DNA of 64,000 bases, taken from positions 2,046,001 through 2,110,000 of the forward strand of contig NZ_SMFZ01000001.1 in assembly GCF_004339565.1 (NCBI RefSeq), in the 5' to 3' direction. The notes beneath the pieces were generated by a model, which had not been told where the DNA came from, did not search any database, and was given only the letters and a program-made list of their open reading frames with translations. Positions 51,419 through 64,000 of the stretch are shown here, one piece after another. The DNA comes from Pseudonocardia endophytica (lineage in GTDB: Bacteria; Actinomycetota; Actinomycetes; Mycobacteriales; Pseudonocardiaceae). Both the position numbers and the translations under genes were made by a program. The first letter of the stretch is position 1; the number at the start of each line of letters is the position of its first letter.

Positions 51419-51433
51419 ACGGAGCGCCGGCCC

Positions 51434-51479
51434 GGCCGTGCGAGCGGAGCGTCCGCCCGACCGGGCCGTGCGAGCGGAG
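51434..51479. repeat. Tandem 16-nt repeat between convergent genes
   Basis: GGCCGTGCGAGCGGAG occurs at 51434-51449 and again at 51464-51479, a 30-nt period. It lies between the convergent stops of the citrate synthase and VOC genes. It shares GTGCGAG with family A repeats; function unknown. Confidence 0.6.
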
Positions 51480-51494
51480 GCCTCGTCCCGGTCG

Positions 51495-51878
51495 TCAGTC
51501 CCCGCGGACGTCGCGCCGGATCGGGTGCTCCGGCGGGATCTCGACGAAGACGATCCGCGTGCCGTCCGGGTCGGCGACCCACATCTCGTCGAGCCCCCAC
51601 GGCTCGCGGCGCGGCTCGCGCAGGACCGTGACCCCGGCGGCGGCGAGCTCCCGGTGGGAAGCCTCCAGGTCCCGCACCTGGAGCCACAGCTGCAGACCGC
51701 TCCCGGTGACGCCCTCGTGCGTGTGCACCGATACCTCCAGCAGCCCGTTGCCCAGGAAGAACACCGTGCCGCCCGGGAACTCGCGGTAGATCGCGAGCCC
51801 GACGACGTCGCGGTAGAACGCCAGCGCGGCATCGGGATCGGCGGGTCGCAGGATGGCCCGGCTCGAGAGGATCTCCAC
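51495..51878 (-). CDS. VOC-family protein (glyoxalase/dioxygenase-like)
   Basis: A 127-residue protein starting at GTG 51878 (EILSSRAILRPADPDAALAF). The beta-alpha-beta-beta-beta modules of the vicinal-oxygen-chelate fold are visible: ALAFYRDVVGLAIYREFPGG, LLEVSVHTHEGVTGSGLQLW and DEMWVADPDGTRIVFVEIP. The C-terminal Glu (VFVEIP) and an internal Glu/His could bind metal. The reaction is unknown; members include glyoxalase, resistance proteins and dioxygenases. Divergent from the MFS exporter 120 nt away. Confidence 0.85.
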   Translation of the reverse strand: MEILSSRAILRPADPDAALAFYRDVVGLAIYREFPGGTVFFLGNGLLEVSVHTHEGVTGSGLQLWLQVRDLEASHRELAAAGVTVLREPRREPWGLDEMWVADPDGTRIVFVEIPPEHPIRRDVRGD

Positions 51879-51998
51879 GGCGCCGCAGGATAGTCGCCGG
51901 ACAAGCGTGACTTCGGTAGCAAAGCGAACATCCTTCTTGCGGAGGAGGCTCCGCTTGTGGTCACCTGATCGGGTACCTGTTCCCCGGACGGAGGTCGT

Positions 51999-53432
51999 GT
52001 GCCCGACGCGACGAACCGGTCCAGGCCGACCGTCGCCATCGTCGTCGTCCTGGCCTCCTGCGGTCTCCTGGTCTCGCTCGTCCAGACCATGGTCGTCCCG
52101 CTTCTCCCGCAGTTCCCGCGGCTGATGTCGGTCAGCCCGTCGACGGCGTCGTGGCTGGTGGCGTCGAACCTGGTCGCAGGCGCGGTGTCCGCTCCCGTGC
52201 TCGGACGGCTCGGCGACATGTACGGCAAGCGGCGGATGCTGCTCGTCGCGCTCGGTCTCGTCGCGGCGGGCTCGCTGCTCGGTGCCGTCGCGCCGAACAT
52301 CGCCGTCCTGCTCGTCGCGCGGGTCCTGCAGGGCACGGCGTTCGGCGTCATCGCGCTCGGCATGAGCCTGATGCGCGACGTGCTGCCCCCGGACCGGGTC
52401 GGCAGCGGCGTCGCCCTGATGAGCTCGTCGCTCGGGTTCGGCGGCGCGATCGGGCTGCCGATCACCGGGTTCGTCGCCCAGTTCGCCAGCTGGCGCTGGC
52501 TGTTCGCGGGCGCCGCCGTAGTCGGCGTCGTCCAGGTGCTGCTGGTGCGGCGGATGGTGCCGGAGACCGCACAACACCGTTCCGGGAGGTTCGACGCGGT
52601 CGGTGCCGTCGGCGTCGGGACCACGCTCGTCTGCGTGCTGCTCGCCGTCTCCAAGGGCAACGAGTGGGGCTGGACGTCGCCGGTCACGCTCGGCCTGTTC
52701 GTCGCAGCGGTCGTGCTGCTCGCGCTGAGCACCCGTCACCTGCTGCGCGTCCGGGCACCGCTCGTGGACCTGCGCGTTTCCGCAAGGCCGGCGGTTCTGT
52801 GGACGAACATCGCGTCGATCATGATCGGCTTCGCGATGTTCGCCGGGTTCGTGCTCGCGACGCAGATCCTCCAGGCACCGGAGGCGACCGGCTACGGCTT
52901 CGGACTCTCGCTGATCGCGGCCGGTGTCGCGCTGCTGCCGATGGGCGGCTCGATGGTCGTTTTCTCGACGGCGTCGGCACGCCTGTCCAGCCGCTTCGGC
53001 CCGCGCACGACGCTCGTGCTCGGCACCGCCCTGCTGGGTGCGGGCAACCTCGGGTTCGCCGTGCTGCCGTCGAACCTCGGACTGCTGATCGCCGTCGCGA
53101 CGCTCGCCGCGGTGGGGGCCGCGCTGGCGTACTCCGCGGTCCCGCTGCTAATCATGCGGGCGGTGCCGGAGAGCGAGACGGCGGCCGCGAACAGCCTGAA
53201 CACGCTGGCCCGCCAGCTCGGCACCAGCTCGTGCACGGCCGTCGCCGCCGCCGTCACGACGGCCAGCGTGGTCGCGCTGGACGGCCGGATCCTGCCCAGC
53301 GGGTTCGCCTATTCGACGACGTTCCTCGTGGCCGGCGCCGCGGGCCTGGTCGCCATGGTGATCGCGATCCTCACCCCGGCTCCCGACCCGATCGGCGAGC
53401 CCGTCGCCCCGGACCTGGCCGCCGCCCGCTGA
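51999..53432 (+). CDS. MFS transporter, DHA2-like drug exporter
   Basis: A 477-residue carrier with about 14 TM helices; GTG 51999 follows GGAGG. Motif A GRLGDMYGKRRMLLVALGLV lies between TM2 and TM3, motif C-like GFGGAIGLPITGFVAQFASW in TM5, and LNTLARQLGTSSCTAVAAAV near TM12. Typical of EmrB/QacA-type proton antiporters for drugs or metabolites. No dedicated regulator is adjacent. Convergent with the carboxymuconolactone-decarboxylase-family gene, with a family A repeat in the gap. Confidence 0.88.
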   Translation: MPDATNRSRPTVAIVVVLASCGLLVSLVQTMVVPLLPQFPRLMSVSPSTASWLVASNLVAGAVSAPVLGRLGDMYGKRRMLLVALGLVAAGSLLGAVAPNIAVLLVARVLQGTAFGVIALGMSLMRDVLPPDRVGSGVALMSSSLGFGGAIGLPITGFVAQFASWRWLFAGAAVVGVVQVLLVRRMVPETAQHRSGRFDAVGAVGVGTTLVCVLLAVSKGNEWGWTSPVTLGLFVAAVVLLALSTRHLLRVRAPLVDLRVSARPAVLWTNIASIMIGFAMFAGFVLATQILQAPEATGYGFGLSLIAAGVALLPMGGSMVVFSTASARLSSRFGPRTTLVLGTALLGAGNLGFAVLPSNLGLLIAVATLAAVGAALAYSAVPLLIMRAVPESETAAANSLNTLARQLGTSSCTAVAAAVTTASVVALDGRILPSGFAYSTTFLVAGAAGLVAMVIAILTPAPDPIGEPVAPDLAAAR

Positions 53433-53524
53433 CATCGGCAGGCCCCCGCCCGGTCCCCGGCCAAGCCGCGCCAGGCGTCAGCTGCTCCCGTCCGGTGACG
53501 CTCCCGGCCCACCCGGGCGCGGGC

Positions 53525-53588
53525 TCGCACACGGTGTGGCGCCCTCGCACATGTCCGGGCGCGTGCGAGGGCGCCCGGTCCTGTGCGA
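53525..53588. repeat. Nested palindromic repeat, family A copy 2 (terminator-like)
   Basis: Inner arms GGCGCCCTCGCAC (53538-53550) and GTGCGAGGGCGCC (53563-53575) surround a GTCCGGGCG-type loop. Outer arms are TCGCACA (53525-53531) and TGTGCGA (53582-53588). Same architecture, loop and setting (convergent gene ends) as 4093-4156. Confidence 0.7.
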
Positions 53589-53613
53589 CGACGGGTGGGC
53601 GTGCGTCGGGCGG

Positions 53614-54156
53614 TCAGGTGGTGGTCGCGCGGAGGGCTCCCGGACCCATGGGCTCGTCCGGGTCGATGCGCAGGGCCGTCATGAGGCGGGCCAGTCCGAG
53701 GTAGTGCGCCGCCACGAGCGCGACCTCGACGATCTGCTGCTCGTCGAGCAGGCCGGACAGCGCCGCGTAGTCGGCGTCGGACACGTCGCCGTCACGCACC
53801 ATGTCCGCGACGAAGGACAGGACGGCGCGCTGCACGTCGTCGAACGGCGTCGTGTCGTCCCCGCCCTCGAGCGCCGCGATCTGCGTCTCGGTGATTCCGG
53901 CGGCGACGGCGATCGGGACGTGCTGGTCCCATTCGTAGCGCTGTGCGAGCCGGCCGACCTGGAGGATGGCGAGCTCGCGCAGCGACGCCGGCAGGGACAG
54001 GTCGTTCAGCAGGGCCCCGCCGAGGCGCAGCCACGGCACGAACGCCGTGCGCGCCTGCGCCACGAGGCCGAACACGTTTGCGGTGGGGAGACGCTGCAGC
54101 GCACGGGCCGTCTCCTCGGGAGCGTTCTGCGGATCGACGTACGTCACACGAGCCAT
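53614..54156 (-). CDS. Carboxymuconolactone decarboxylase/AhpD-fold family protein
   Basis: A 180-residue protein from ATG 54156. The CMD fold is visible in FVPWLRLGGALLNDLSLPAS, LRELAILQVGRLAQRYEWDQ, HVPIAVAAGITETQIAALEG and VLSFVADMVRDGDVSDADYA. The Glu and His in YEWDQHVPIA are the conserved pair of the non-peroxidase branch; there is no CxxC, so AhpD-type peroxidase activity is unlikely. The role is unknown; homologues often accompany aromatic or steroid catabolism. Confidence 0.85.
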   Translation of the reverse strand: MARVTYVDPQNAPEETARALQRLPTANVFGLVAQARTAFVPWLRLGGALLNDLSLPASLRELAILQVGRLAQRYEWDQHVPIAVAAGITETQIAALEGGDDTTPFDDVQRAVLSFVADMVRDGDVSDADYAALSGLLDEQQIVEVALVAAHYLGLARLMTALRIDPDEPMGPGALRATTT

Positions 54157-54474
54157 GATCGCCACGGTAGGCCCGCGCCCGGCTCGCCGCACCTGGGCGA
54201 GACGTCCACACAGGACAGCCGCAGCCGTCTGACGTGCACGGACGCGAGTGCGTGAATTGAAACGCGCGAGTAGAACCAGCCGGTAACATTCCCGTCAATC
54301 GCCGGACCGGTTGCCGGAAAATGGCCCGGCGTGCACACTCGGGACCGGCGTCACATATCGATCGACGGCTGTGAGCCGATACCGTAGTCGGCACCGCAGT
54401 TACAGATCGCCCGGCCGCCCATGCGCTCAGCCAGGCGGTTCATGCACGGCCGACGCCACGCCAGGAGGTCCTTG
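54157..54474. other. Intergenic region upstream of the KAS III operon
   Basis: This 318-nt divergent gap contains an AT-richer stretch at about 54245-54300 (TGAATTGAAACGC, GGTAACATTCCCG) that is the likely promoter area for the KAS III gene. The minus strand of 54351-54443 holds a 30-codon ORF (MNRLAERMGGRAICNCGADY...) with mixed codon quality; I do not accept it as a gene. A clear AGGAGG lies at 54463-54468, 6 nt before the ATG at 54475. Confidence 0.4.
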
Positions 54475-56445
54475 ATGAAGCCATTCGTGGTCAACAGCCA
54501 CGATCGTCTCGTCTTTCCCGCGAACTTTATCGCCGAACTCGATTTCTCCGTCATCGAGAATCTGGAACAATTCACGGCGATCGTCGAACGCGATTTCGAG
54601 GCGAAGGCGCCGACCGGGACCGACATCCTGGACCGGGTCACCTCCGAGGCCTACTCCGGTCGCTTCGAGCTGCTGCGCGACATCGCCCAGAACCTGTTCT
54701 GGGTGAACCGCTTCTCGATGACGATGTTCGAGAAGCGCCCCACCCGCTGGCGCGACCTCCCGAAGAACCGCCCGGACGTCTACCTCCCGGTGCTCACGCC
54801 GTGGGAGGACGGAGACAAGAAGGTCAAGGCCGTCCGCGAGGCGTTCGACCGGCTGGCCCCGACCTGGGACGAGTCCGACGAGCAGCACGTCTTCGACCTG
54901 CTCTTCGACGTGTTCGGGCACCGCCGCCACCACGCGACCGAGCTGCCCGCCGTGAAGCCGACCGTCGCGCAGTTCCTGGAGACACCCGGTGCGATGACGT
55001 TCGTCGTCCCCGGTCACGACCCGGACTTCCCGGTGTTCGCGCAGAACGAGATCTGGGACGTGAACTCCGACGTGCCGGAGCTCGAGGCGCTGACCCGCTG
55101 GGCGATGGTGCTGCACAACCAGTACCCGTGGGACCGCGCGGCCACCGAGCTGCGCACCGTGGACGCGATCGGCGACGACGACCACGTCGTCGCGTTCCAT
55201 CCCCGCAACCGCGACGTCTCCGCGTTCCTGGACCGGGTCTCCGGCGGCCGCCCGGCCCGCCGGCGCCGGGTCGCGACGCCCGCGGAGCCGGTCGAGCCGG
55301 TGCGTCCGCTGCCGCCGGTGCGGGTGCCGGAGGCGTTCCGGGTGCAGCCGAGGATCGAGGCCATCGCGATCACCCGTGGCGAGCACGTGTGCTCCAACGA
55401 AGACGTGGTGCGGAACTCGGCGTTCTCCTGGTCGCCGATGAGCGCCGCGTCGATCTCCAAGAAGACCGGCATCGACCAGCGCCGCTACACCGAGTACGAC
55501 ATCGAGGACATGGCCTACGCCGCGGCCGTCGGGGCGCTCGAGAAGTCCGGCCGCGGTCCGGACGAGATCGGCGCCGTCCTCGTGGCCACCTGCACCAGCG
55601 AGCGGCTGATCCCGTCGCTGTCCACGTGGCTGTCCGGCCAGCTCGGCATCCTGCAGACGCACTGCTCGGCGGACATCGTCGCGGCGTGCGCCGGCCTGCC
55701 GTACGGGCTGTCCGAGGCGGTGCGCCAGCTGCAGGAGGTGGAGCGGCCGGTGCTGCTGGTCTGCGTCGAGAAGTTCTCGGACAAGATCGGCAACGTCCGG
55801 ACGTCGCGGATGATCTTCGGCGACGGCGCGGCCGCGCTCGTCGTCGGGCCGGCGCCGGACGGGGAGGCGGGCGACGTCGAGGTGCTCCAGACGTACGCGT
55901 CCGGTCCCCGCTCGCAGGTCAACTCCATCATCTGGCCGAACCCGGAGTTCGACAACGACATCACCGTCTACGGGCCCGAGGTCAAGGCGCTGGTGGCCCG
56001 CTACCTGGACCAGATGCTCGGTGAGCTGCGCGAGCAGCCGAGCGCGGACGGGAGCCGCACGCTGCTGGAGTCGATCGACCTGATCGTCCCGCACCAGGCG
56101 AACAAGACCATGATCCTGCAGCTCGCGGCCGACGCGGGGTTGTCCGACGATCAGCTCTACTTCAACATCGAGACGATGGGCAACGTGTCGGCCGCATCGA
56201 TCCCGATCGCGATGTTCGATGCGGTGGCCGACGGGGCCGTGACGCGGCCCGCCCGCGTGTTCGCCCCCGGATTCGGGGCAGGCGCGGTCGGCGGCTACGC
56301 GGTCCTGCGCCTCGACCCGGCCGTTCTGGCCCCCGAGGTGTTCCTCGACCGCTACGTGCCCGAGCCCCCCGCACCCGTCGAGCCGTCCTCCGCGGCCGCC
56401 CCCGGGGCCAGCACCGACGACGTTCGCATCGCCTTCGGCGAGTGA
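54475..56445 (+). CDS. 3-Oxoacyl-ACP synthase III-like enzyme with unknown N-terminal domain
   Basis: A 656-residue protein with ATG 54475 after AGGAGG. Residues ~290-650 are a complete KAS III (FabH/NphT7-like) fold: the active Cys in DIVAACAGLPYGLSEAV (C405), IFGDGAAALVVGPAP, His in VPHQANKTMI (H540) and Asn in ETMGNVSAASIPIAM (N570). The spacing is close to that of FabH. Residues 1-260 form a separate domain with no motif I know (KPFVVNSHDRLVFPANFIAE; ARTPTWD-like and FGHRRHHATELPAVKPTVAQ). The next genes encode acetyl-CoA carboxylase and a PhaB-like reductase. Condensing malonyl-CoA with acetyl-CoA to acetoacetyl-CoA is thus a reasonable inference. Confidence 0.87.
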   Translation: MKPFVVNSHDRLVFPANFIAELDFSVIENLEQFTAIVERDFEAKAPTGTDILDRVTSEAYSGRFELLRDIAQNLFWVNRFSMTMFEKRPTRWRDLPKNRPDVYLPVLTPWEDGDKKVKAVREAFDRLAPTWDESDEQHVFDLLFDVFGHRRHHATELPAVKPTVAQFLETPGAMTFVVPGHDPDFPVFAQNEIWDVNSDVPELEALTRWAMVLHNQYPWDRAATELRTVDAIGDDDHVVAFHPRNRDVSAFLDRVSGGRPARRRRVATPAEPVEPVRPLPPVRVPEAFRVQPRIEAIAITRGEHVCSNEDVVRNSAFSWSPMSAASISKKTGIDQRRYTEYDIEDMAYAAAVGALEKSGRGPDEIGAVLVATCTSERLIPSLSTWLSGQLGILQTHCSADIVAACAGLPYGLSEAVRQLQEVERPVLLVCVEKFSDKIGNVRTSRMIFGDGAAALVVGPAPDGEAGDVEVLQTYASGPRSQVNSIIWPNPEFDNDITVYGPEVKALVARYLDQMLGELREQPSADGSRTLLESIDLIVPHQANKTMILQLAADAGLSDDQLYFNIETMGNVSAASIPIAMFDAVADGAVTRPARVFAPGFGAGAVGGYAVLRLDPAVLAPEVFLDRYVPEPPAPVEPSSAAAPGASTDDVRIAFGE

Positions 56446-56459
56446 GCAGGATAGGAACC

Positions 56460-62080
<5,621 letters not shown>

Positions 62081-62084
<4 letters not shown>

Positions 62085-62848
62085 CAGCCATCACGGACCA
62101 GAACCCCGAGCAGCGGGTCGCCATCGTCACCGGGGGCGCCCGCGGCATCGGCGCCGGCATCACGACGGCACTGGCCAAGACCGGTGTGCACGTCGCGGTC
62201 GGTTACAGCTCGAACTCGCAGGCCGCCGAGGACCTGAAGGGCAAGCTGGAGGCCGAGGGCGCGTCGATCTCCGTGCACCAGGGCAACGTCGGTGAGCCCG
62301 ACGACTGCGCGCGGGTCGTGAAGGAGGTCATGGACCTCACGGGGCGCGTCGACTACCTGATCAACAACGCCGGCATCACGGTCGACAAGACCGTCCGCAA
62401 GCTGACCGTCGACGACTGGCACGCGGTGCTGCGGATCAACCTGTCCGGCGCGTTCTACATGACCAAGAACGTGATCGACCACATGGTCGGCAACGAGTTC
62501 GGCCGGATCGTCAACATCAGCTCGGTGATCGGCCAGACGGGATCGGTCGGGCAGGCGAACTACGCGTCGTCGAAGGCGGGGCTGATCGGTTTCTCGAAGT
62601 CGCTGGCCCAGGAGGTCGCGGCCAAGGGCGTCACGGTGAACTGCGTGGCGCCGGGCTTCATCGAGACCGAGATGGTCGCCGCCGTGCCGGAGAAGGCGCT
62701 GGAGAAGATCGTCGCGAAGATCCCGATGAAGCGCCTCGGGCAGGCCGACGAGATCGCCCGCGCGGTCCAGTTCCTGGTGGACGACAAGGCCGGCTACATC
62801 ACCGGGTCCGTGATCGCCGTGAACGGCGGCCTGGACATGGGCGCGTGA
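62081..62848 (+). CDS. Acetoacetyl-CoA/3-oxoacyl reductase, PhaB/FabG-type SDR
   Basis: A 255-residue short-chain dehydrogenase from ATG 62081, overlapping the ACC stop (ATGA). NAD(P)-binding T17GGARGIG24, LINNAGI, catalytic Ser in NISSVIG (S148), Tyr161 and Lys165 in YASSKAGL. The C-terminal half follows PhaB closely: AQEVAAKGVTVNCVAPGFIE, then KIVAKIPMKRLG and VIAVNGGLDMGA. PhaB reduces acetoacetyl-CoA to (R)-3-hydroxybutyryl-CoA with NADPH. Tight coupling to ACC and KAS III supports a common pathway. No PHA synthase is present in the window. Confidence 0.9.
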
Positions 62849-62871
62849 GCGACGCTCGCGGAGCGAACAGA

Positions 62872-62885
62872 CGGCGCTAGCGCCG
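62872..62885. terminator. Short palindrome between convergent genes
   Basis: CGGCGCTAGCGCCG is a perfect 14-bp palindrome that covers the stop codon of the GH3 gene and lies 24 nt after the SDR stop. It is weak as an RNA hairpin because it has no loop; a terminator role is only possible. Confidence 0.3.
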
Positions 62886-64000
62886 GCAGAGGCCCTTTGC
62901 GGCCAGCACGCGGGCGACGGCCGTGTCGTTCCCGGCACGGTCGATCGTCCCGTCGTCCAGCGCCTTCTGGGCGGCGTCGAGCAGCGGCGAGACCTGCGTG
63001 ACGTTGGAGAACAGCGCGACGTCGGCGCCCGCGGAGAGCGCCTTCGTCGTGGACGCGGCCAGCCCGAAACGGTCGGTGATCGCCTTCATCGCGCCCAGGT
63101 CGTCCGTCATGACCAGGCCGTCGAACCGGTACTTCGTGCGCAGCAGCTGGTAGGTGGCCGGCTCCAGGGAGCTCGGCACGTCCGTCGTGAGGCCGGGGAC
63201 GTCCAGGTGGCCGACCATCACGCCGGTCCGCCCGTCCAGCGGGTTCCCGGGCCCGACGAGCGACTCGTAGGGCTTGAGGTCGGTCTTCTCGAGCTCGGCC
63301 AGCGACGGGACGCTCACCTCGCCCTTGTGCGAGTCACCGCTGGAGCGCCCGTGTCCGGGGAAGTGCTTGAGCATCCCGTAGACGCCGCCCTGTTCCTGGC
63401 CCTCCGCCCAGGCCAGGGCGTACTTCGTGACGGTCGCCGGGTCGTCGGAGAACGAGCGGTCCCCGATCACGTCGTTCGACGGCTGGTCGGACACGTCCAC
63501 GTCGGGCGCCAGGTTCCAGGTGATCCCGACGTCGCGGAGCTTCTGCGCGCGGTCCCTGGCCAGCTCGGTGACCTGCTCGGGCGTCTTCTTCGCCATCGCG
63601 CGGGCGCTCGGGAGGTCACCGACGAGGTCGTCGATCCGCTGGACGCGACCGCCCTCGTCGTCGACGCCGACGGCGACCGGCACGTCGGCGGCCTTCTGCA
63701 CGTCGGCCAGATTGTCGTCACGCAGCAGCGCCGTGTCGTTGCCGCCGATGAAGATCCCGCCGACCTGCGAGTCCCGCACGATCGCCGCGGCACCGGCCGG
63801 GTCGGCCGCGTCCACGCCGACCATCAGGCGCTGCGCGAGCTTCTGCCGGTCGTCCATGCCGGAGACCATCCCGGTGCAGTCCGGCGGGCCGGCGGGCTGC
63901 TCGGGGGCGCCGCCGACGGCGGCCTGTGCCGGCGCGGGCGCCTGCGTGCTCGACGCGGTGGGCGTCGGGTTGTTGCCGGTCAGCACCACGCCACCGGCCG
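62877..64000 (-). CDS. Glycoside hydrolase family 3 protein (NagZ-like), 5' end outside window
   Basis: The frame is open to the window edge; hydrophobic residues before VVLTGNNPTPT suggest a signal peptide or lipoprotein start lies beyond 64000. An Ala/Pro-rich linker leads into the GH3 TIM barrel: KLAQRLMVGVDAADPAGAAA, VAVGVDDEGGRVQRIDDLVG, YGMLKHFPGHGRSSGDSHKG (the NagZ KHFPGHG motif with the His-Asp/Ser loop) and DGLVMTDDLGAMKAI with the nucleophile Asp. NagZ-type enzymes remove N-acetylglucosamine from peptidoglycan fragments; in actinobacteria they are often exported. Confidence 0.88.
   Translation of the reverse strand, partial: AGGVVLTGNNPTPTASSTQAPAPAQAAVGGAPEQPAGPPDCTGMVSGMDDRQKLAQRLMVGVDAADPAGAAAIVRDSQVGGIFIGGNDTALLRDDNLADVQKAADVPVAVGVDDEGGRVQRIDDLVGDLPSARAMAKKTPEQVTELARDRAQKLRDVGITWNLAPDVDVSDQPSNDVIGDRSFSDDPATVTKYALAWAEGQEQGGVYGMLKHFPGHGRSSGDSHKGEVSVPSLAELEKTDLKPYESLVGPGNPLDGRTGVMVGHLDVPGLTTDVPSSLEPATYQLLRTKYRFDGLVMTDDLGAMKAITDRFGLAASTTKALSAGADVALFSNVTQVSPLLDAAQKALDDGTIDRAGNDTAVARVLAAKGLCRR

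Noticed and set aside
54351..54443. A 30-codon minus-strand ORF with a CNC motif before the KAS III gene
   Set aside because: Mixed third-position composition, no ribosome-binding site evident and no second copy to compare with; chance is more likely.

Overview
The window is one continuous stretch of very GC-rich actinobacterial chromosome. Nearly every codon ends in G or C, GTG starts are frequent, and genes are packed with 1-4 nt ATGA/GTGA overlaps. Gene content (fused eukaryote-type acetyl-CoA carboxylase, DUF5753 regulator, DUF574 methyltransferase, class F sortase, TIGR03084 protein, several acyl-CoA ligases) fits a Pseudonocardiaceae-like soil actinomycete. That placement is inference. 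I see no rRNA, tRNA, insertion sequence, phage or CRISPR array.

Layout. 1-6207: end of a 3Fe-4S ferredoxin gene, an HD-like protein, an APC-family permease, a CPBP membrane protease, a sulfite-oxidase-like molybdoenzyme and a methyltransferase. 6210-20047 (minus): a long catabolic operon with acyl-CoA dehydrogenase, three AMP-forming ligases, biotin carboxylase and carboxyltransferase, two enoyl-CoA hydratases, a TIGR03084 protein and an AtuA-family protein, with a divergent TetR gene. It resembles acyclic-terpene (Atu) or leucine/isovalerate (Liu) degradation. 20830-24379: a fourth ligase, a DUF574 methyltransferase and an XRE/DUF5753 regulator. 24439-31020: two sulfur-scavenging flavoenzyme genes (sfnG and an SfnB/DszC-like gene), each behind a short leader peptide, flanking an ethanolamine permease-eutB-eutC operon. 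31273-32735: a TMEM165/GDT1 transporter fused to an isoprenylcysteine-methyltransferase-like domain, under a probable Mn2+ (yybP-ykoY) riboswitch. 32892-38236: thiolase, TetR-controlled ABC-2 exporter and HtrA-type protease. 38409-48965: sugar porter, methyltransferase-like protein, large membrane proteins, membrane phosphodiesterase, DedA protein, metallo-beta-lactamase-fold hydrolase, F420/PPOX protein, excalibur-domain exported protein and class F sortase. 48941-51418: a DNA-binding citrate synthase divergent from a second citrate synthase, with a strong AT-rich palindrome between them. 51495-54156: VOC protein, MFS exporter and carboxymuconolactone-decarboxylase-family protein. 54475-62848: an operon of an N-terminally extended KAS III, a single-chain acetyl-CoA carboxylase and a PhaB/FabG-type reductase. 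62877-64000: a GH3 hydrolase cut by the window edge.

Most interesting points: (1) two leaderless leader-peptide ORFs with an identical RRRHVDH core and a near-terminal Cys precede the two sulfur genes, each with a TTGACA 35-36 nt before the GTG. (2) The KAS III-ACC-PhaB operon could make 3-hydroxybutyryl-CoA through malonyl-CoA. (3) The citrate synthase with an N-terminal DNA-binding domain sits beside a 25-bp palindrome. (4) The riboswitch-controlled transporter-methyltransferase fusion has a Shine-Dalgarno-sequestering hairpin. (5) Several families of intergenic palindromes are present, one of which has entered a coding sequence in frame.
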